From assembly GCF_001613545.1 (NCBI RefSeq), contig NZ_BDCO01000003.1, forward strand, positions 124,001 through 188,000: a DNA stretch of 64,000 bases. Reading direction: 5' to 3'. Position numbers and translations under genes: made by a program. This document shows positions 35,791 to 46,500 of the stretch, in pieces. How positions within the stretch are numbered: the stretch's first letter is position 1; each line of letters starts with the position of its first letter. A model generated the notes under the pieces. It was not told the origin of the DNA. It worked only from the letters and a program-made list of their open reading frames with translations, and did not search any database. This DNA is from Terrimicrobium sacchariphilum (GTDB lineage Bacteria; Verrucomicrobiota; Verrucomicrobiia; Chthoniobacterales; Terrimicrobiaceae).

Positions 35791-35828
35791 AAAAACCCCG
35801 CGACAGAGGGACTCCATCGCGGGGTTTT
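35791..35828 (-). terminator. Rho-independent terminator of ilvNC
   Basis: AAAACCCCGCGA (35792-35803) and TCGCGGGGTTTT (35817-35828) form a perfect 12-base stem. On the minus strand it ends in UUUUU, 19 bases after the ilvC stop. Confidence 0.93.
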
Positions 35829-35847
35829 GAAGGGTTTTACGAAACGC

Positions 35848-36873
<1,026 letters not shown>

Positions 36874-36897
36874 GGAATGGATTGATTGGAGGGGAAA

Positions 36898-37377
36898 TTA
36901 GTCGTTGGAGCGCGGCAGGGCGACCTTGCCGGTGCGGGTGAGTTCCTTGATGCCGAAGCGATCCATCAGCGCGAGGAACTTGCGGATCTTGTTGTCGCTG
37001 CCAGTGAGCTCGATGGCGAGCGTTTCGGCCTGCACGTCGATGATCTTTGCGCGGAAGATGTCGCAGATTTGCATGACCTCGGGGCGGGTCTTTGAGGTCG
37101 CCGTCACACGCAGGAGCACGAGCTCGCGATCGACGTATTCCTCATCCTGGAAATCCTGGACGTCGATGACATCCACCAGTTTGTTGAGCTGCTTGGTGAC
37201 CTGCTCGAGAACCTTGTCATCGCCACGCACGACGATCGTCATGCGGGAGGCGGAGGAGTCGAGGGTGGGGCCGACGTTCAACGTGTCGATGTTGAAGCCG
37301 CGGCCGCTGAACATGCCGGCGATGCGCGCCAGAGCGCCGGTCTTGTTCTCAACGAGGATGGATATGGTATGACGCAT
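36898..37377 (-). CDS. ilvN: Acetolactate synthase small (regulatory) subunit
   Basis: The 159-residue product has the N-terminal ACT domain (MRHTISILVENKTGALARIAGMFSGRGFNI... reaching about residue 75), with the Gly and Asn that bind valine in known enzymes, and the C-terminal ALS_ss domain. The ATG at 37377 is chosen because MRHTISILVEN is the standard family start; the longer frame upstream is not. It is co-directional with ilvC. The catalytic subunit gene ilvB, normally just upstream, is missing: the upstream gene is accC. An inverted repeat lies in the 91-base leader. Confidence 0.94.
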   Translation of the reverse strand: MRHTISILVENKTGALARIAGMFSGRGFNIDTLNVGPTLDSSASRMTIVVRGDDKVLEQVTKQLNKLVDVIDVQDFQDEEYVDRELVLLRVTATSKTRPEVMQICDIFRAKIIDVQAETLAIELTGSDNKIRKFLALMDRFGIKELTRTGKVALPRSND

Positions 37378-37402
37378 GAAAAGAGGAAACGGTGATAGTG
37401 GA

Positions 37403-37442
37403 GAGTTGCCCGTTTCTGTCAAACCGAAACAGGCGGCAACTC
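37403..37442 (-). promoter_or_regulatory. Inverted repeat in the leader of ilvN-ilvC
   Basis: Nested complementary arms, GAGTTGCC (37403-37410) with GGCAACTC (37435-37442) outside and GTTTC (37412-37416) with GAAAC (37426-37430) inside, can form a strong hairpin in the RNA between accC and ilvN. It begins about 25 bases upstream of the ilvN start. There is no U-run, so it may be a terminator remnant for accC, an RNA-processing stem, or a leader regulating ilvNC. Confidence 0.5.
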
Positions 37443-37468
37443 CCCTCGAAATGGCGGGTTTTGACCCC

Positions 37469-38818
<1,350 letters not shown>

Positions 38819-38848
38819 GGGCGGACGGCGACGTGGCCGGACGGGAGG

Positions 38849-39301
38849 TTATTTGACGCGGAAGAGCGCCTGTCCAAACTGCACCGGCTTGCCGTTCTCG
38901 GCCGCGATCTCGGCGATGACGCCGGAGACTTCAGCCTTGATCTCATTCATCACCTTCATCGCCTCGACGATGCAGACGACGGTATCGGGGGTGACGGCCT
39001 GGCCGACGGAAACGTAGGCGGGGGAGTCGGGCGAGGGCGAGGCGTAAAACGTGCCGACCATCGGGCTCTTGATCTCCGTGAGATTCGACGGGTTTTCCGC
39101 AGCGGCCGCAGCCGGGGCGGCGGGAGCTGTCGCAGCGACTGCCATGGGAGCGGGCGCGACGCCGCTCGTGATGATCTGCGTGGGACCTTCGGCGCCAGCG
39201 GTCTTCAGGGTGATTTTGAATCCTTCACGCTCCATTTTGAAGACGGCGAGGCCGTTCTTCTTCATGAGGTCGATCAATGTGCGAATCTCTTTAAGGTCCA
39301 C
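38849..39301 (-). CDS. accB: Biotin carboxyl carrier protein of acetyl-CoA carboxylase
   Basis: The 150-residue product has an N-terminal helix (DLKEIRTLIDLMKKNGL), an Ala/Pro-rich linker (about residues 55-75), and a C-terminal biotinyl domain with the biotin-attachment Lys in VEAMKVMNEI near 115. The GTG at 39301 is chosen because it yields the standard MDLKEIRxLIDLMKKN N-terminus of the family. The first ATG, 33 codons upstream at 39400, would add an unlikely extension, so the start is a judgement. It is divergent from secG. Confidence 0.9.
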   Translation of the reverse strand: MDLKEIRTLIDLMKKNGLAVFKMEREGFKITLKTAGAEGPTQIITSGVAPAPMAVAATAPAAPAAAAAENPSNLTEIKSPMVGTFYASPSPDSPAYVSVGQAVTPDTVVCIVEAMKVMNEIKAEVSGVIAEIAAENGKPVQFGQALFRVK

Positions 39302-39417
39302 GTTTGGTAAGATTTGAGGAACGGGGAGGTTCTCATGCGGATTTCCTGGGGTCAAGAGTTTCGAGGGAAGGGCCTTTACAAACAGGCGAACTTCCCTCAT
39401 TTTTCGCTACTCTAGTT

Positions 39418-39873
39418 ATGTCGTTGCTCATTTCTTTCCTGCTCACCGTGCACGTGATCGTGTGCCTGCTCCTCGTGCTGGCGGTGCTCATGCAACTCCC
39501 CCGTAGCGAAGGTCTCGGCGCCGCATTCGGCGGGTCTGTGACTCAGGATATCTTTGGCGCCCAGACGACCAACGTCCTGGCAAAGTTCACCGTCTGGCTA
39601 GGAATCGCCTTTTTTGTTCTGACCTTGATCCTGGCCATGGCCTACGCCCGCAAGGATGCTGGTGATACCGCCGTTCAGCGTCAGCTCAAAGCTGCCGCGG
39701 CTGCTCCGGCTGTCACGGCTCCCGCTGTGGCTGGTACGCCTGCCGCAGAGCCCTCGGCTTCACCGGTTCCTGCCGCCCCAGTGGTTGAGACTGTCGCCAC
39801 GCCTGCTCCTGAGGCTTCGGCTTCCCCGGCTGCCAGCGCAGCTCCTGCCGCTTCGCCGGTGGCGACCCCGTAG
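39418..39873 (+). CDS. secG: Preprotein translocase subunit SecG with long Ala/Pro tail
   Basis: The N-terminal 80 residues are a normal SecG: two membrane segments (about residues 2-24 and 54-76) linked by MQLPRSEGLGAAFGG, the conserved cytoplasmic loop. The remaining 70 residues are a low-complexity Ala/Pro/Val/Thr tail with no charge clusters. SecG usually stops near residue 75-110, so the tail is long. The ATG at 39418 is the only sensible start. It is followed by panC (15 bases), nadB and aroE on the same strand. Confidence 0.92.
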   Translation: MSLLISFLLTVHVIVCLLLVLAVLMQLPRSEGLGAAFGGSVTQDIFGAQTTNVLAKFTVWLGIAFFVLTLILAMAYARKDAGDTAVQRQLKAAAAAPAVTAPAVAGTPAAEPSASPVPAAPVVETVATPAPEASASPAASAAPAASPVATP

Positions 39874-39888
39874 TTTCCTGCGGTTTCC

Positions 39889-40728
39889 GTGAAAATCGCC
39901 AAGACTGTAGCCGTGGCCCGTCGCTCCCTGCGAGCGACGCGTAACGCTCCGGTCGTCCTCGTGCCCACCATGGGCGCTCTCCATCACGGTCACGCCGCTC
40001 TCATTCGCAAGGCTCGCCAGCTTGCGGGCCGCAAGGGCACGGTCGTCGTCTCGATTTTCGTCAATCCGATCCAGTTCGGCCCCAAGGAGGACTTCGCCTC
40101 CTATCCGCGTCCCTTTGCTCGTGACGTGAAGGTCTGCCGGGAAAGCGGGGCGGATCTCGTTTTCGCTCCCGCCCCGGAGGAAATGTACGTCGAGGATCGC
40201 TCCATCATCGTCGACGAAGGCAGCCTGTCCGCCCACCTCTGCGGCGCATCGCGCCCGGGGCACTTCCGTGGTGTCTGCACGGTCGTGGCGAAGCTCTTCC
40301 TCATCGTTCAGCCCGACATCGCGATCTTTGGCGAAAAGGACTACCAGCAACTCGCCATCCTCCGGCGCATGGTGCGTGATCTGAATTTTCCTATCGAGAT
40401 CGTAGGCCATCCCACTATACGGGAGGCCGATGGCCTGGCTACGAGCTCGCGCAATGCCTACCTCACGCCGGACGAGCGCGCCGTAGCGCCCGGCATTCAA
40501 GCTGCACTCCAGGAGGCGGCGCAGCGCAAGACGCCCGTAGCCATCCTCAACACGGGGCTGAAGCTCATTTCCCGTATCCCGGGCGCCCGCGTCGACTATC
40601 TCAAGCTCGTCGACGCCGAGACGTTGCAGGATGCAAAATCCCTCAGCCGACCAGCCCGTCTCGCAGCGGCTGTCTTCCTCGGCAAGGCCCGTCTCATCGA
40701 CAATATCGCGGTGCTTCCGCGTCCATGA
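39889..40728 (+). CDS. panC: Pantothenate synthetase
   Basis: It joins pantoate and beta-alanine with ATP. Motifs visible in the 279-residue product: VPTMGALHHGH near residues 25-35 (HIGH-like), FVNPIQFGPKEDF near 56-68, FGEKDYQQL near 145-153, and the second ATP motif SSRNAYL near 184. The start is GTG at 39889. Its stop overlaps the nadB start by four bases. panB and panD are not in the window; a PanE-like gene is at 54 kb. Confidence 0.96.
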   Translation: MKIAKTVAVARRSLRATRNAPVVLVPTMGALHHGHAALIRKARQLAGRKGTVVVSIFVNPIQFGPKEDFASYPRPFARDVKVCRESGADLVFAPAPEEMYVEDRSIIVDEGSLSAHLCGASRPGHFRGVCTVVAKLFLIVQPDIAIFGEKDYQQLAILRRMVRDLNFPIEIVGHPTIREADGLATSSRNAYLTPDERAVAPGIQAALQEAAQRKTPVAILNTGLKLISRIPGARVDYLKLVDAETLQDAKSLSRPARLAAAVFLGKARLIDNIAVLPRP

Positions 40729-42317
40729 AGGAATTCGACTATATCGTCATCGGCAGCGGCATCGCGGGCATATCTTTTGCCCTCAAGGCCGCGCAGAAGG
40801 GAACCGTCGCGCTGATCACCAAGCGCGAACTGTTTGATTCCAATACTGCCTGGGCGCAGGGCGGGGTGGCCTGTGTCATCAGCAACGAGGATTCCTTTGA
40901 TCTCCATATCCAGGACACGCTCGTGGCCGGAGCTGGTCTGTGCGACGAGGATGCCGTGCGCGTCGTCGTGACGGAAGGTCCCGCTCGCATCAAGGAACTC
41001 ATCGATCTCGGCATGCATTTTGATGAGCGTGAGCTGGAGAACGGCGAGCGCGAACTCGACCTCGGACGCGAGGGTGGCCACTCCAAGCGCCGCGTGCTCC
41101 ATTTCCAGGATTCCACCGGCTGGCAGATCGAGAACACGCTCGTCGCCCGCATCCACGATCATCCGAATATCACCGTCTTCGAGCACCACATGGCGGTGGA
41201 TTTCATCACCACCGGCAAGCTCGGCTACGCCATGCAGAATGCCTGCGTGGGCGTCTATGTCCTCGATGAAAAGACCGGGCAGGTGCATACATTCCGTAGC
41301 GACGTGACGGTGCTCGCCACCGGAGGATGCGGAAAGGTCTACCTCTACACGACGAATCCTGATGTCGCCACTGGCGACGGCGTGGCCATGGCCTGGCGCG
41401 CGGGCGCGATGATCGCGAACATGGAGTTCGTCCAGTTTCACCCCACCTGCCTGTATCATCCTGAGGCGAAGTCCTTCCTGATTTCCGAGGCCGTGCGTGG
41501 CGAGGGCGCGATCCTGCGCGATGAAAAGGGCCGCCGGTTCATGGAGCGCCACCATGCCCGCAAGGAGCTCGCTCCCCGCGACATCGTGGCTCGCGCCATC
41601 GACGCCGAGATGAAGCGCACGGGCAGCAAATGCGTATACCTCGATATCACGCACAAGCCCGCGGATTTCATCCAGCACCGTTTCCCCAAGATTTACGAGA
41701 CCTGCCTGAAGTTCGGCATCGACATTACCAAACAGCCGATCCCGGTCGTCCCGGCGGCGCATTACCAATGCGGCGGAGTGAAGACGGACCTCTACGGCGA
41801 GACCTCCGTGCGCGGACTTTATGCCATTGGGGAGGTTGCCTGCACTGGACTCCATGGAGCCAATCGCCTCGCAAGCAATTCGCTCCTCGAGGGACTCGTT
41901 CTCGCTCATCGCGCCTACGAAAAGACCAAACGGCCCCGCCCGAAGCGCGTCGATTTCAATCTCCCTGAGTGGCGGCCCGGCCAGGTGCAGGATGTCGACG
42001 AGATGGTCGTCGTCTATCACAATTGGGATGAGATTCGCCGCCTCATGTGGGATTACGTCGGCATCGTGCGCACGACGAAGCGCCTTCAGCGAGCTGCCGC
42101 CCGCCTGCGCAATCTCCACGCGGAAATTCAGGAGTTTTACTGGAACTTCACCATCACCGAGGAGGTATTGGAGCTCCGCAACCTCGTCGATGTGGCCTCG
42201 CTCATCGTGGATTGTGCGATGAAGCGCCGCGAGAGCCGCGGTCTCCATTACACTCTCGACTACCTCGATCCCGACGAAAAGCGTTTCCAGAAGGAGACGA
42301 CGATTCGGCGTATTTGA
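40725..42317 (+). CDS. nadB: L-aspartate oxidase
   Basis: FAD enzyme that oxidises aspartate to iminoaspartate, the first step of de novo NAD synthesis. Seen: GSGIAGISFALKAAQKG near residues 9-25, the NTAWAQGGVA segment near 42, HPTCLYHP near 240, the GEGAILRDEKGRRFM segment near 257, and CTGLHGANRLASNSLLEGLV near 370. A C-terminal helical domain is complete. The 530-residue length is normal. It is coupled to panC by a four-base overlap. nadA and nadC are not in the window. Confidence 0.96.
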   Translation: MKEFDYIVIGSGIAGISFALKAAQKGTVALITKRELFDSNTAWAQGGVACVISNEDSFDLHIQDTLVAGAGLCDEDAVRVVVTEGPARIKELIDLGMHFDERELENGERELDLGREGGHSKRRVLHFQDSTGWQIENTLVARIHDHPNITVFEHHMAVDFITTGKLGYAMQNACVGVYVLDEKTGQVHTFRSDVTVLATGGCGKVYLYTTNPDVATGDGVAMAWRAGAMIANMEFVQFHPTCLYHPEAKSFLISEAVRGEGAILRDEKGRRFMERHHARKELAPRDIVARAIDAEMKRTGSKCVYLDITHKPADFIQHRFPKIYETCLKFGIDITKQPIPVVPAAHYQCGGVKTDLYGETSVRGLYAIGEVACTGLHGANRLASNSLLEGLVLAHRAYEKTKRPRPKRVDFNLPEWRPGQVQDVDEMVVVYHNWDEIRRLMWDYVGIVRTTKRLQRAAARLRNLHAEIQEFYWNFTITEEVLELRNLVDVASLIVDCAMKRRESRGLHYTLDYLDPDEKRFQKETTIRRI

Positions 42318-42379
42318 AACGGGGGTTGTCGACCGTTCCCCGGTAGGGAATACTACCCGCTCTCCTTGGGAATCCTACC

Positions 42380-43300
42380 GTGACGCAAGACATTTACACC
42401 CTTTCCGATCTCCAGTCCGGCGCATTGCAAAAGCTGGAACCGCCAGCGCGCCTGTCCGTCTTTGGCGATCCCGTCGCTCACTCGAAGTCACCCGGCTTTC
42501 ACAATGCAGCCCTCAAGGCCTGCGGCATCGCCGCGCAATATGTGAAGATCCATGTCACGCCCGACCAGGCAGCCGAGGCCTTCCGCGCCCTTCCGGCTGC
42601 CGGATTCCTCGGAACCAATGTCACCATTCCGCACAAGGCCATCGCGCTCGCCACAGTGGACGAGGCGGATGAGTACGCCCGCCAGTCGGGCGCGGTCAAT
42701 ACGGTAGTCGTCGATGGTGGAAAGCTGCTGGGTTTCAACACCGACGGCCCGGGTCTGGTGCGTGCGCTGCGCGAGGAGTTTTTTGTCGACCTGCGCGACC
42801 TGCGCGTGCTCCTGCTCGGAGCGGGCGGGGGAGCGGGCCGTGCCATCGCGGTGCAATGCGCTCGCGAGGGCTGCGAGCGTCTTGTGCTCGCCAACCGCAC
42901 GGTCGAAAAAGCGCGCGAACTCGCCACGGAGCTTTCCCCGTATTTTCGCTCGGACCGACTCATCGGCCCCGCCGAGCGCATCCAGGCCATTTCTTTGGAC
43001 GAGTCCGCGCTGCGTTCGCAAATCGAACAGGTCGATCTCGTGATCAACGCCACCTCCGTCGGCATGAAGCGCAGCGACCCGCCGGTCATTCCTGCGCACC
43101 TGCTCACGGCCAACCTGCTTGTTTACGATACTGTCTACGCCGCAGGCCGCAGCCGTCTGCTTGAGGATGCGCAGGCCGCCGGAGCCCGCACGGCCAATGG
43201 CATGTCGATGCTCCTGCATCAAGGTGCACTATCGTTCGAGATCTGGTTCAATCGTCCCGCACCGATCGAGGCGATGCGCGCCGCGCTGCTTTCCCCGTAG
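42380..43300 (+). CDS. aroE: Shikimate dehydrogenase
   Basis: NADPH enzyme of aromatic amino acid synthesis. Motifs in the 306-residue product: FGDPVAHSKSP near residues 30-40, GTNVTIPHK near 76-84 with the catalytic Lys, the Asp of NTDGPG near 121, the NADP-binding GAGGGAGRAIAV near 147, and the C-terminal ANGMSMLLHQGALSFEIW. The start is GTG at 42380. The N-terminal 25 residues precede the usual AroE start. The TAG stop is part of the GTAG that opens a REPIN-like repeat. Confidence 0.95.
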   Translation: MTQDIYTLSDLQSGALQKLEPPARLSVFGDPVAHSKSPGFHNAALKACGIAAQYVKIHVTPDQAAEAFRALPAAGFLGTNVTIPHKAIALATVDEADEYARQSGAVNTVVVDGGKLLGFNTDGPGLVRALREEFFVDLRDLRVLLLGAGGGAGRAIAVQCAREGCERLVLANRTVEKARELATELSPYFRSDRLIGPAERIQAISLDESALRSQIEQVDLVINATSVGMKRSDPPVIPAHLLTANLLVYDTVYAAGRSRLLEDAQAAGARTANGMSMLLHQGALSFEIWFNRPAPIEAMRAALLSP

Positions 43301-43404
43301 GGCCGGCGTCACGCTGGCCTGCGAGTTAGGAACTAATACCCCGGAATCGCGTCCGATCTGGTTGAGTTTGCTCTGCGCGCAGATCGGCGGGACGCCGATC
43401 CTAC
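43297..43404. repeat. REPIN-like element filling the aroE-ribF gap
   Basis: GTAG (43297-43300) is followed by the stem-loop GGCCGGCG-TCA-CGCTGGCC (43301-43319, one G-T pair). After about 60 bases comes the mirror-image unit, stem-loop GATCGGCG-GGA-CGCCGATC (43382-43400) and CTAC (43401-43404). This inverted pair of GTAG-palindromes is the REPIN plan. The two tetranucleotides also supply the TAG stop codons of aroE (plus strand) and ribF (minus strand), so the element occupies the full gap between convergent genes. Confidence 0.78.
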
Positions 43405-44327
43405 GGATGGCAGGCAAGCAACTCGCGAGCCCGGGCAGAATCGCTTCGGATTTGCGCCACGAGTTCGTCCAGGGAATCGAATTTCTTCTCCGGTCGCAGG
43501 AAGTGCTCGAAGCGCACCTCCACGTCCTCGCCGTAGCAGTCCTCCGTGAAGTCAAAGATGTGCACCTCCAGCTTGCGCTGGCCTGCCTGATCCACCGTGG
43601 GGCGCACGCCGATATTGGCCACGCCGTCGAGCCACCGGCCCTGCCGCAGGATGCGCACGGCATAGACGCCATTGGGCGGGAACTGCTCGTTGTGAGCCGA
43701 GAGATTGGCGGTGGGAAAGCCGATGCGCTCTCCGAGGTTTGCCCCGTGCTCGACCGTGCCAAGGATGGTATAGTCACGTCCGAGCAGGAGCTTGGCCGTA
43801 TCGAAGTCCCCCTCCTCCACGGCGCGGCGGATGCGCGTGCTGCTCACCATTTCCGTACCGACGGAGACTGGCGGGATTTCCACTGTCTCAAACCCGAGTT
43901 TCGCACCCAGCTGACGCAACAGAGCGACATTGCCCGAGCGGTTGCGGCCAAAAGCCCAGTCGCGCCCCACGCAGACGAGCGCGAGTCCATGACGGGCAAG
44001 GTCATCCACGAAAACCTCCGGGTCCTGCGCAGCGAAGGCGGAGTTGAAGGGGATGAGCAGGATATTCGGGCAGCCCAGCGACTCGATGAGGCGCAGCTTG
44101 TGCGGCGTCGAGGTGAGCAGGCGAGGGGCGTGGTCCGGGCGCAGAATGCGGCTCGGGTGGGGGTCGAAAGTCAATACCACCGGAGTCGCGCGCAACGTTC
44201 GTGCGCGGCTGAGCATCTGTCCGATCAGGGCCTGATGGCCGAGATGGATGCCGTCAAACGCGCCGATCGCGATGCAATGCGGCCCCGGCACTCCGCTCAG
44301 TTCGTCGACGGAATGCAGGAGGCGCAT
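43401..44327 (-). CDS. ribF: Bifunctional riboflavin kinase/FAD synthetase
   Basis: It makes FMN and FAD from riboflavin. The N-terminal adenylyltransferase domain shows AIGAFDGIHLGHQ near residues 22-34 and RDWAFGRNRSG near 120; the C-terminal flavokinase domain shows GFPTANL near 205 and an EVHIFDF segment near 260. The 308-residue length is normal. It is the last gene of rbfA-nrnA-truB-ribF, 25 bases after truB. Its TAG stop comes from the GTAG of the adjacent REPIN-like repeat, so the last residues (ELLACHP) may have been set by insertion of that repeat. Confidence 0.96.
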   Translation of the reverse strand: MRLLHSVDELSGVPGPHCIAIGAFDGIHLGHQALIGQMLSRARTLRATPVVLTFDPHPSRILRPDHAPRLLTSTPHKLRLIESLGCPNILLIPFNSAFAAQDPEVFVDDLARHGLALVCVGRDWAFGRNRSGNVALLRQLGAKLGFETVEIPPVSVGTEMVSSTRIRRAVEEGDFDTAKLLLGRDYTILGTVEHGANLGERIGFPTANLSAHNEQFPPNGVYAVRILRQGRWLDGVANIGVRPTVDQAGQRKLEVHIFDFTEDCYGEDVEVRFEHFLRPEKKFDSLDELVAQIRSDSARARELLACHP

Positions 44328-44352
44328 GGTCTAGATCAGGTGGGTTTCTCGA

Positions 44353-45075
44353 TCAGGCCCCGCGCAGACGCGAGACCTGGGGCAGCGTGAGGATGCGGGA
44401 ATACAGCTCCTCGCGCGGCAGCGTCTTGAGTTCGTCGACCGTCACCGCTCCGTCGACCACGAAGCGGCCCGACTTGGTGCGGCGCAGACCTGAGAGGTGC
44501 GCTCCGCAGCCGAGGCTTTCGCCGATGTCGTGAGCGTAGGTGCGGACATAAAAACCCTTGCTGCACACGACGCGGAAGTCGATCTCCGGCAGGCGCACTT
44601 CATTGACCGCATAGGCGTAGACGCGCACGAACCGCGGCTCGCGCTCGACCTCCTTGCCCTGGCGGGCGAGCTTGTAGAGCGGCACGCCGTCCTTCTTGAT
44701 CGCGCTCACCATGGGCGGCGTCTGGTAGAAATCGCCGCGGAACTTGGCAAACGCCTCGTCGATGTCGAAACGCGAAAGATCCGGCACCGGGCGCGTTTCG
44801 ATCGTTTCGCCCTCGGCGTCCTGGCTGTTCGTGGTCTCGCCCAGCTTGAGTGTGCCGTAGTATTCCTTGTCCTCGCTCATGAGGAGGTCCTGGATCTTGG
44901 TGCCTCGGCCCACCGTGATGATGAGCAGGCCGGTGGCCATCGGGTCGAGCGTGCCGCAGTGGCCCACCTTCTTTGTGTTCAGGACACGGCGGGCGATGGC
45001 AACAACGTCGTGCGACGTCATTCCCTGGGCCTTGTCGACCAGGAGAACGCCGTCAATTTCGGTTGCGGATTTCAT
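44353..45075 (-). CDS. truB: tRNA pseudouridine(55) synthase
   Basis: It converts U55 of the tRNA T-loop to pseudouridine. The 240-residue product has LLVDKAQGMTSHDVV near residues 10-24, the catalytic Asp in HCGTLDPMATGLL near 38-50, YYGTLKLG near 73, and SKGFYVRTYAHDIG near 176. It lacks the longer C-terminal PUA region, which is common. Its start lies inside the 3' end of nrnA (23-base overlap). Confidence 0.95.
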   Translation of the reverse strand: MKSATEIDGVLLVDKAQGMTSHDVVAIARRVLNTKKVGHCGTLDPMATGLLIITVGRGTKIQDLLMSEDKEYYGTLKLGETTNSQDAEGETIETRPVPDLSRFDIDEAFAKFRGDFYQTPPMVSAIKKDGVPLYKLARQGKEVEREPRFVRVYAYAVNEVRLPEIDFRVVCSKGFYVRTYAHDIGESLGCGAHLSGLRRTKSGRFVVDGAVTVDELKTLPREELYSRILTLPQVSRLRGA

Positions 45076-46030
45076 GACAAACAGCTTCTAAAAAACGTTC
45101 TTTGACTTCCTCGAGTCCGCCGCGCACGCGCGCGCCAGCGGCGAGAGGGTGACCGCCCCCCTTGAAAAGGGCGCAGATTTTGCACACGTCGACGCTCGGG
45201 TCCTTGGACCTTGCGCTCACGCGTACCTTGGCCTCGGGCAGTTCCTCGAAGAAAACTGCCGCGATCACGCCCTCGACGGAGCGCAGGTGATCGATGATGC
45301 CCTCGTTGTCCTCGGGCAATACGCCGAGGCGGTCGACATCGGCCAGGGTGAGGGAAAAACAGGCGACGCGCCCCTCGCAGGAAAACTCCGCGCCGTTCAG
45401 CGCGTGGCGCAGCAGCTCCAGACGGCGGCGGGGCTGGTTCTCATACATGTCACGCGAGATTTGCGCGACGTTCACTCCGGCGGCGACGAGCTCCATTGCG
45501 GCCTGGAAGGTGCGCGGGCCCGTGCCTGCGTATTGAAAGGAACCGGTATCCGTAGAGATCGCCGCATAAAGATTGGCGGCCTGGTCGGGCGTGATCGCAA
45601 TCTGGCGGTCACGGAAGAACTCGCAAAGGATCTGTCCCGTAGCCGGGGCAGAGGGGTCGATATAGTTCAGATCGCCGTACCGGTCGTTGCTCACATGGTG
45701 GTCGATGTTGATCCACAATGCGCCGTCCTTGATGGCGGGAATGACCGTGCCGAGGCGTTTCTTGACTGAATTATCCAGCGCCACCACGGCGTCGAAGGCC
45801 TGCGGCTCCTCGGGAGGAGTCGTTACCATTTCGTGGCCGGGGAGATAGCGAAACTTGTCGAGCATGCCGTCCTCATTCCAGGTGACGACCTCCTTGCCGA
45901 GGCTCTTGAGCCAGAGGGCAAAGGCGATGGTGCAGCCGAGGGCGTCGCCGTCGGGGCGCAGGTGGCTGACGACGAGGATGCGCTGCTTGTCGGAGAGGGC
46001 TGCGGAGATTTCCGCGAACGTGGCGTTCAT
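45053..46030 (-). CDS. nrnA: DHH-family phosphoesterase, NrnA type (nanoRNase/pAp phosphatase)
   Basis: The 325-residue product has the DHH metal-binding motifs: SHLRPDGDALG near residues 23-33, VVALDNS near 87, and NIDHHVSNDRYG near 112-123. The DHHA1 domain carries GGGHPLAAGARVRGG near 288. In characterised relatives it degrades short oligoribonucleotides and 3'-phosphoadenosine 5'-phosphate. It lies between rbfA and truB, a common order. Its start overlaps the rbfA stop by four bases. Confidence 0.93.
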   Translation of the reverse strand: MNATFAEISAALSDKQRILVVSHLRPDGDALGCTIAFALWLKSLGKEVVTWNEDGMLDKFRYLPGHEMVTTPPEEPQAFDAVVALDNSVKKRLGTVIPAIKDGALWINIDHHVSNDRYGDLNYIDPSAPATGQILCEFFRDRQIAITPDQAANLYAAISTDTGSFQYAGTGPRTFQAAMELVAAGVNVAQISRDMYENQPRRRLELLRHALNGAEFSCEGRVACFSLTLADVDRLGVLPEDNEGIIDHLRSVEGVIAAVFFEELPEAKVRVSARSKDPSVDVCKICALFKGGGHPLAAGARVRGGLEEVKERFLEAVCHEIRNRN

Positions 46031-46377
46031 TTCTCCGGTTCGTTCAGGTCCAGTTCCTCAAGGATATTCAGGACCCGCGAACCACGCTCGATGGATTCGT
46101 CGAACTTGAAGTACAAATGCGGCGTGTTTTTCAGGATCACGCGCTTCGAGAGCTCGTTCTGCATCAGCACACGGTTGCTCTCCAGGACGCTCAGGGCGTT
46201 CTTCCGGTCGGATGCCGTGCCCATTGCGCTCACAAAGATGTGTGCCTGTTTCAGGTCCGGCGTGATGTCGACGGCACTGATGGTGACCAATGGCGAGGAA
46301 AACGTGAGTTCCCGGACCATGATAAGGCCCAGCTCACGCTTGATCACTTCGCACACTCTTTGGAGACGATGTTTCAT
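46027..46377 (-). CDS. rbfA: Ribosome-binding factor A
   Basis: The 116-residue KH-like protein helps mature the 30S subunit. Family features are the N-terminal RLQRVCEVIKRELGLIM, the SPLVTISAVDITPDLKQAHIFVSAMG core near residues 28-53, and the RVILKNTPHLYFKFDESIERGSRV segment near 79-102. It starts the run rbfA-nrnA-truB-ribF. The infB and nusA genes, which often precede rbfA, are not present upstream here. Confidence 0.96.
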   Translation of the reverse strand: MKHRLQRVCEVIKRELGLIMVRELTFSSPLVTISAVDITPDLKQAHIFVSAMGTASDRKNALSVLESNRVLMQNELSKRVILKNTPHLYFKFDESIERGSRVLNILEELDLNEPEK

Positions 46378-46500
46378 GGAAAATGGGTCGGCGACCCTAG
46401 CGGGCTTCTATGCCGAGTCGAGTCATTTTCGCCCCGGAGGGCCCCCTGTTGCAAGCTCGGGGTCAGGGAAAATCGCCTTATCGTATGCTAGGACGTTACC

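Noticed and set aside
40596-42248. Long minus-strand open frame of 550 codons opposite nadB
   Set aside because: It is antisense to intact nadB and results from the high-GC codon pattern.
42318-42379. GTAG and CTAC close together upstream of aroE, considered as a third REPIN-like element
   Set aside because: The spacing is a few bases only and no 8-base stems with 3-base loops are present.
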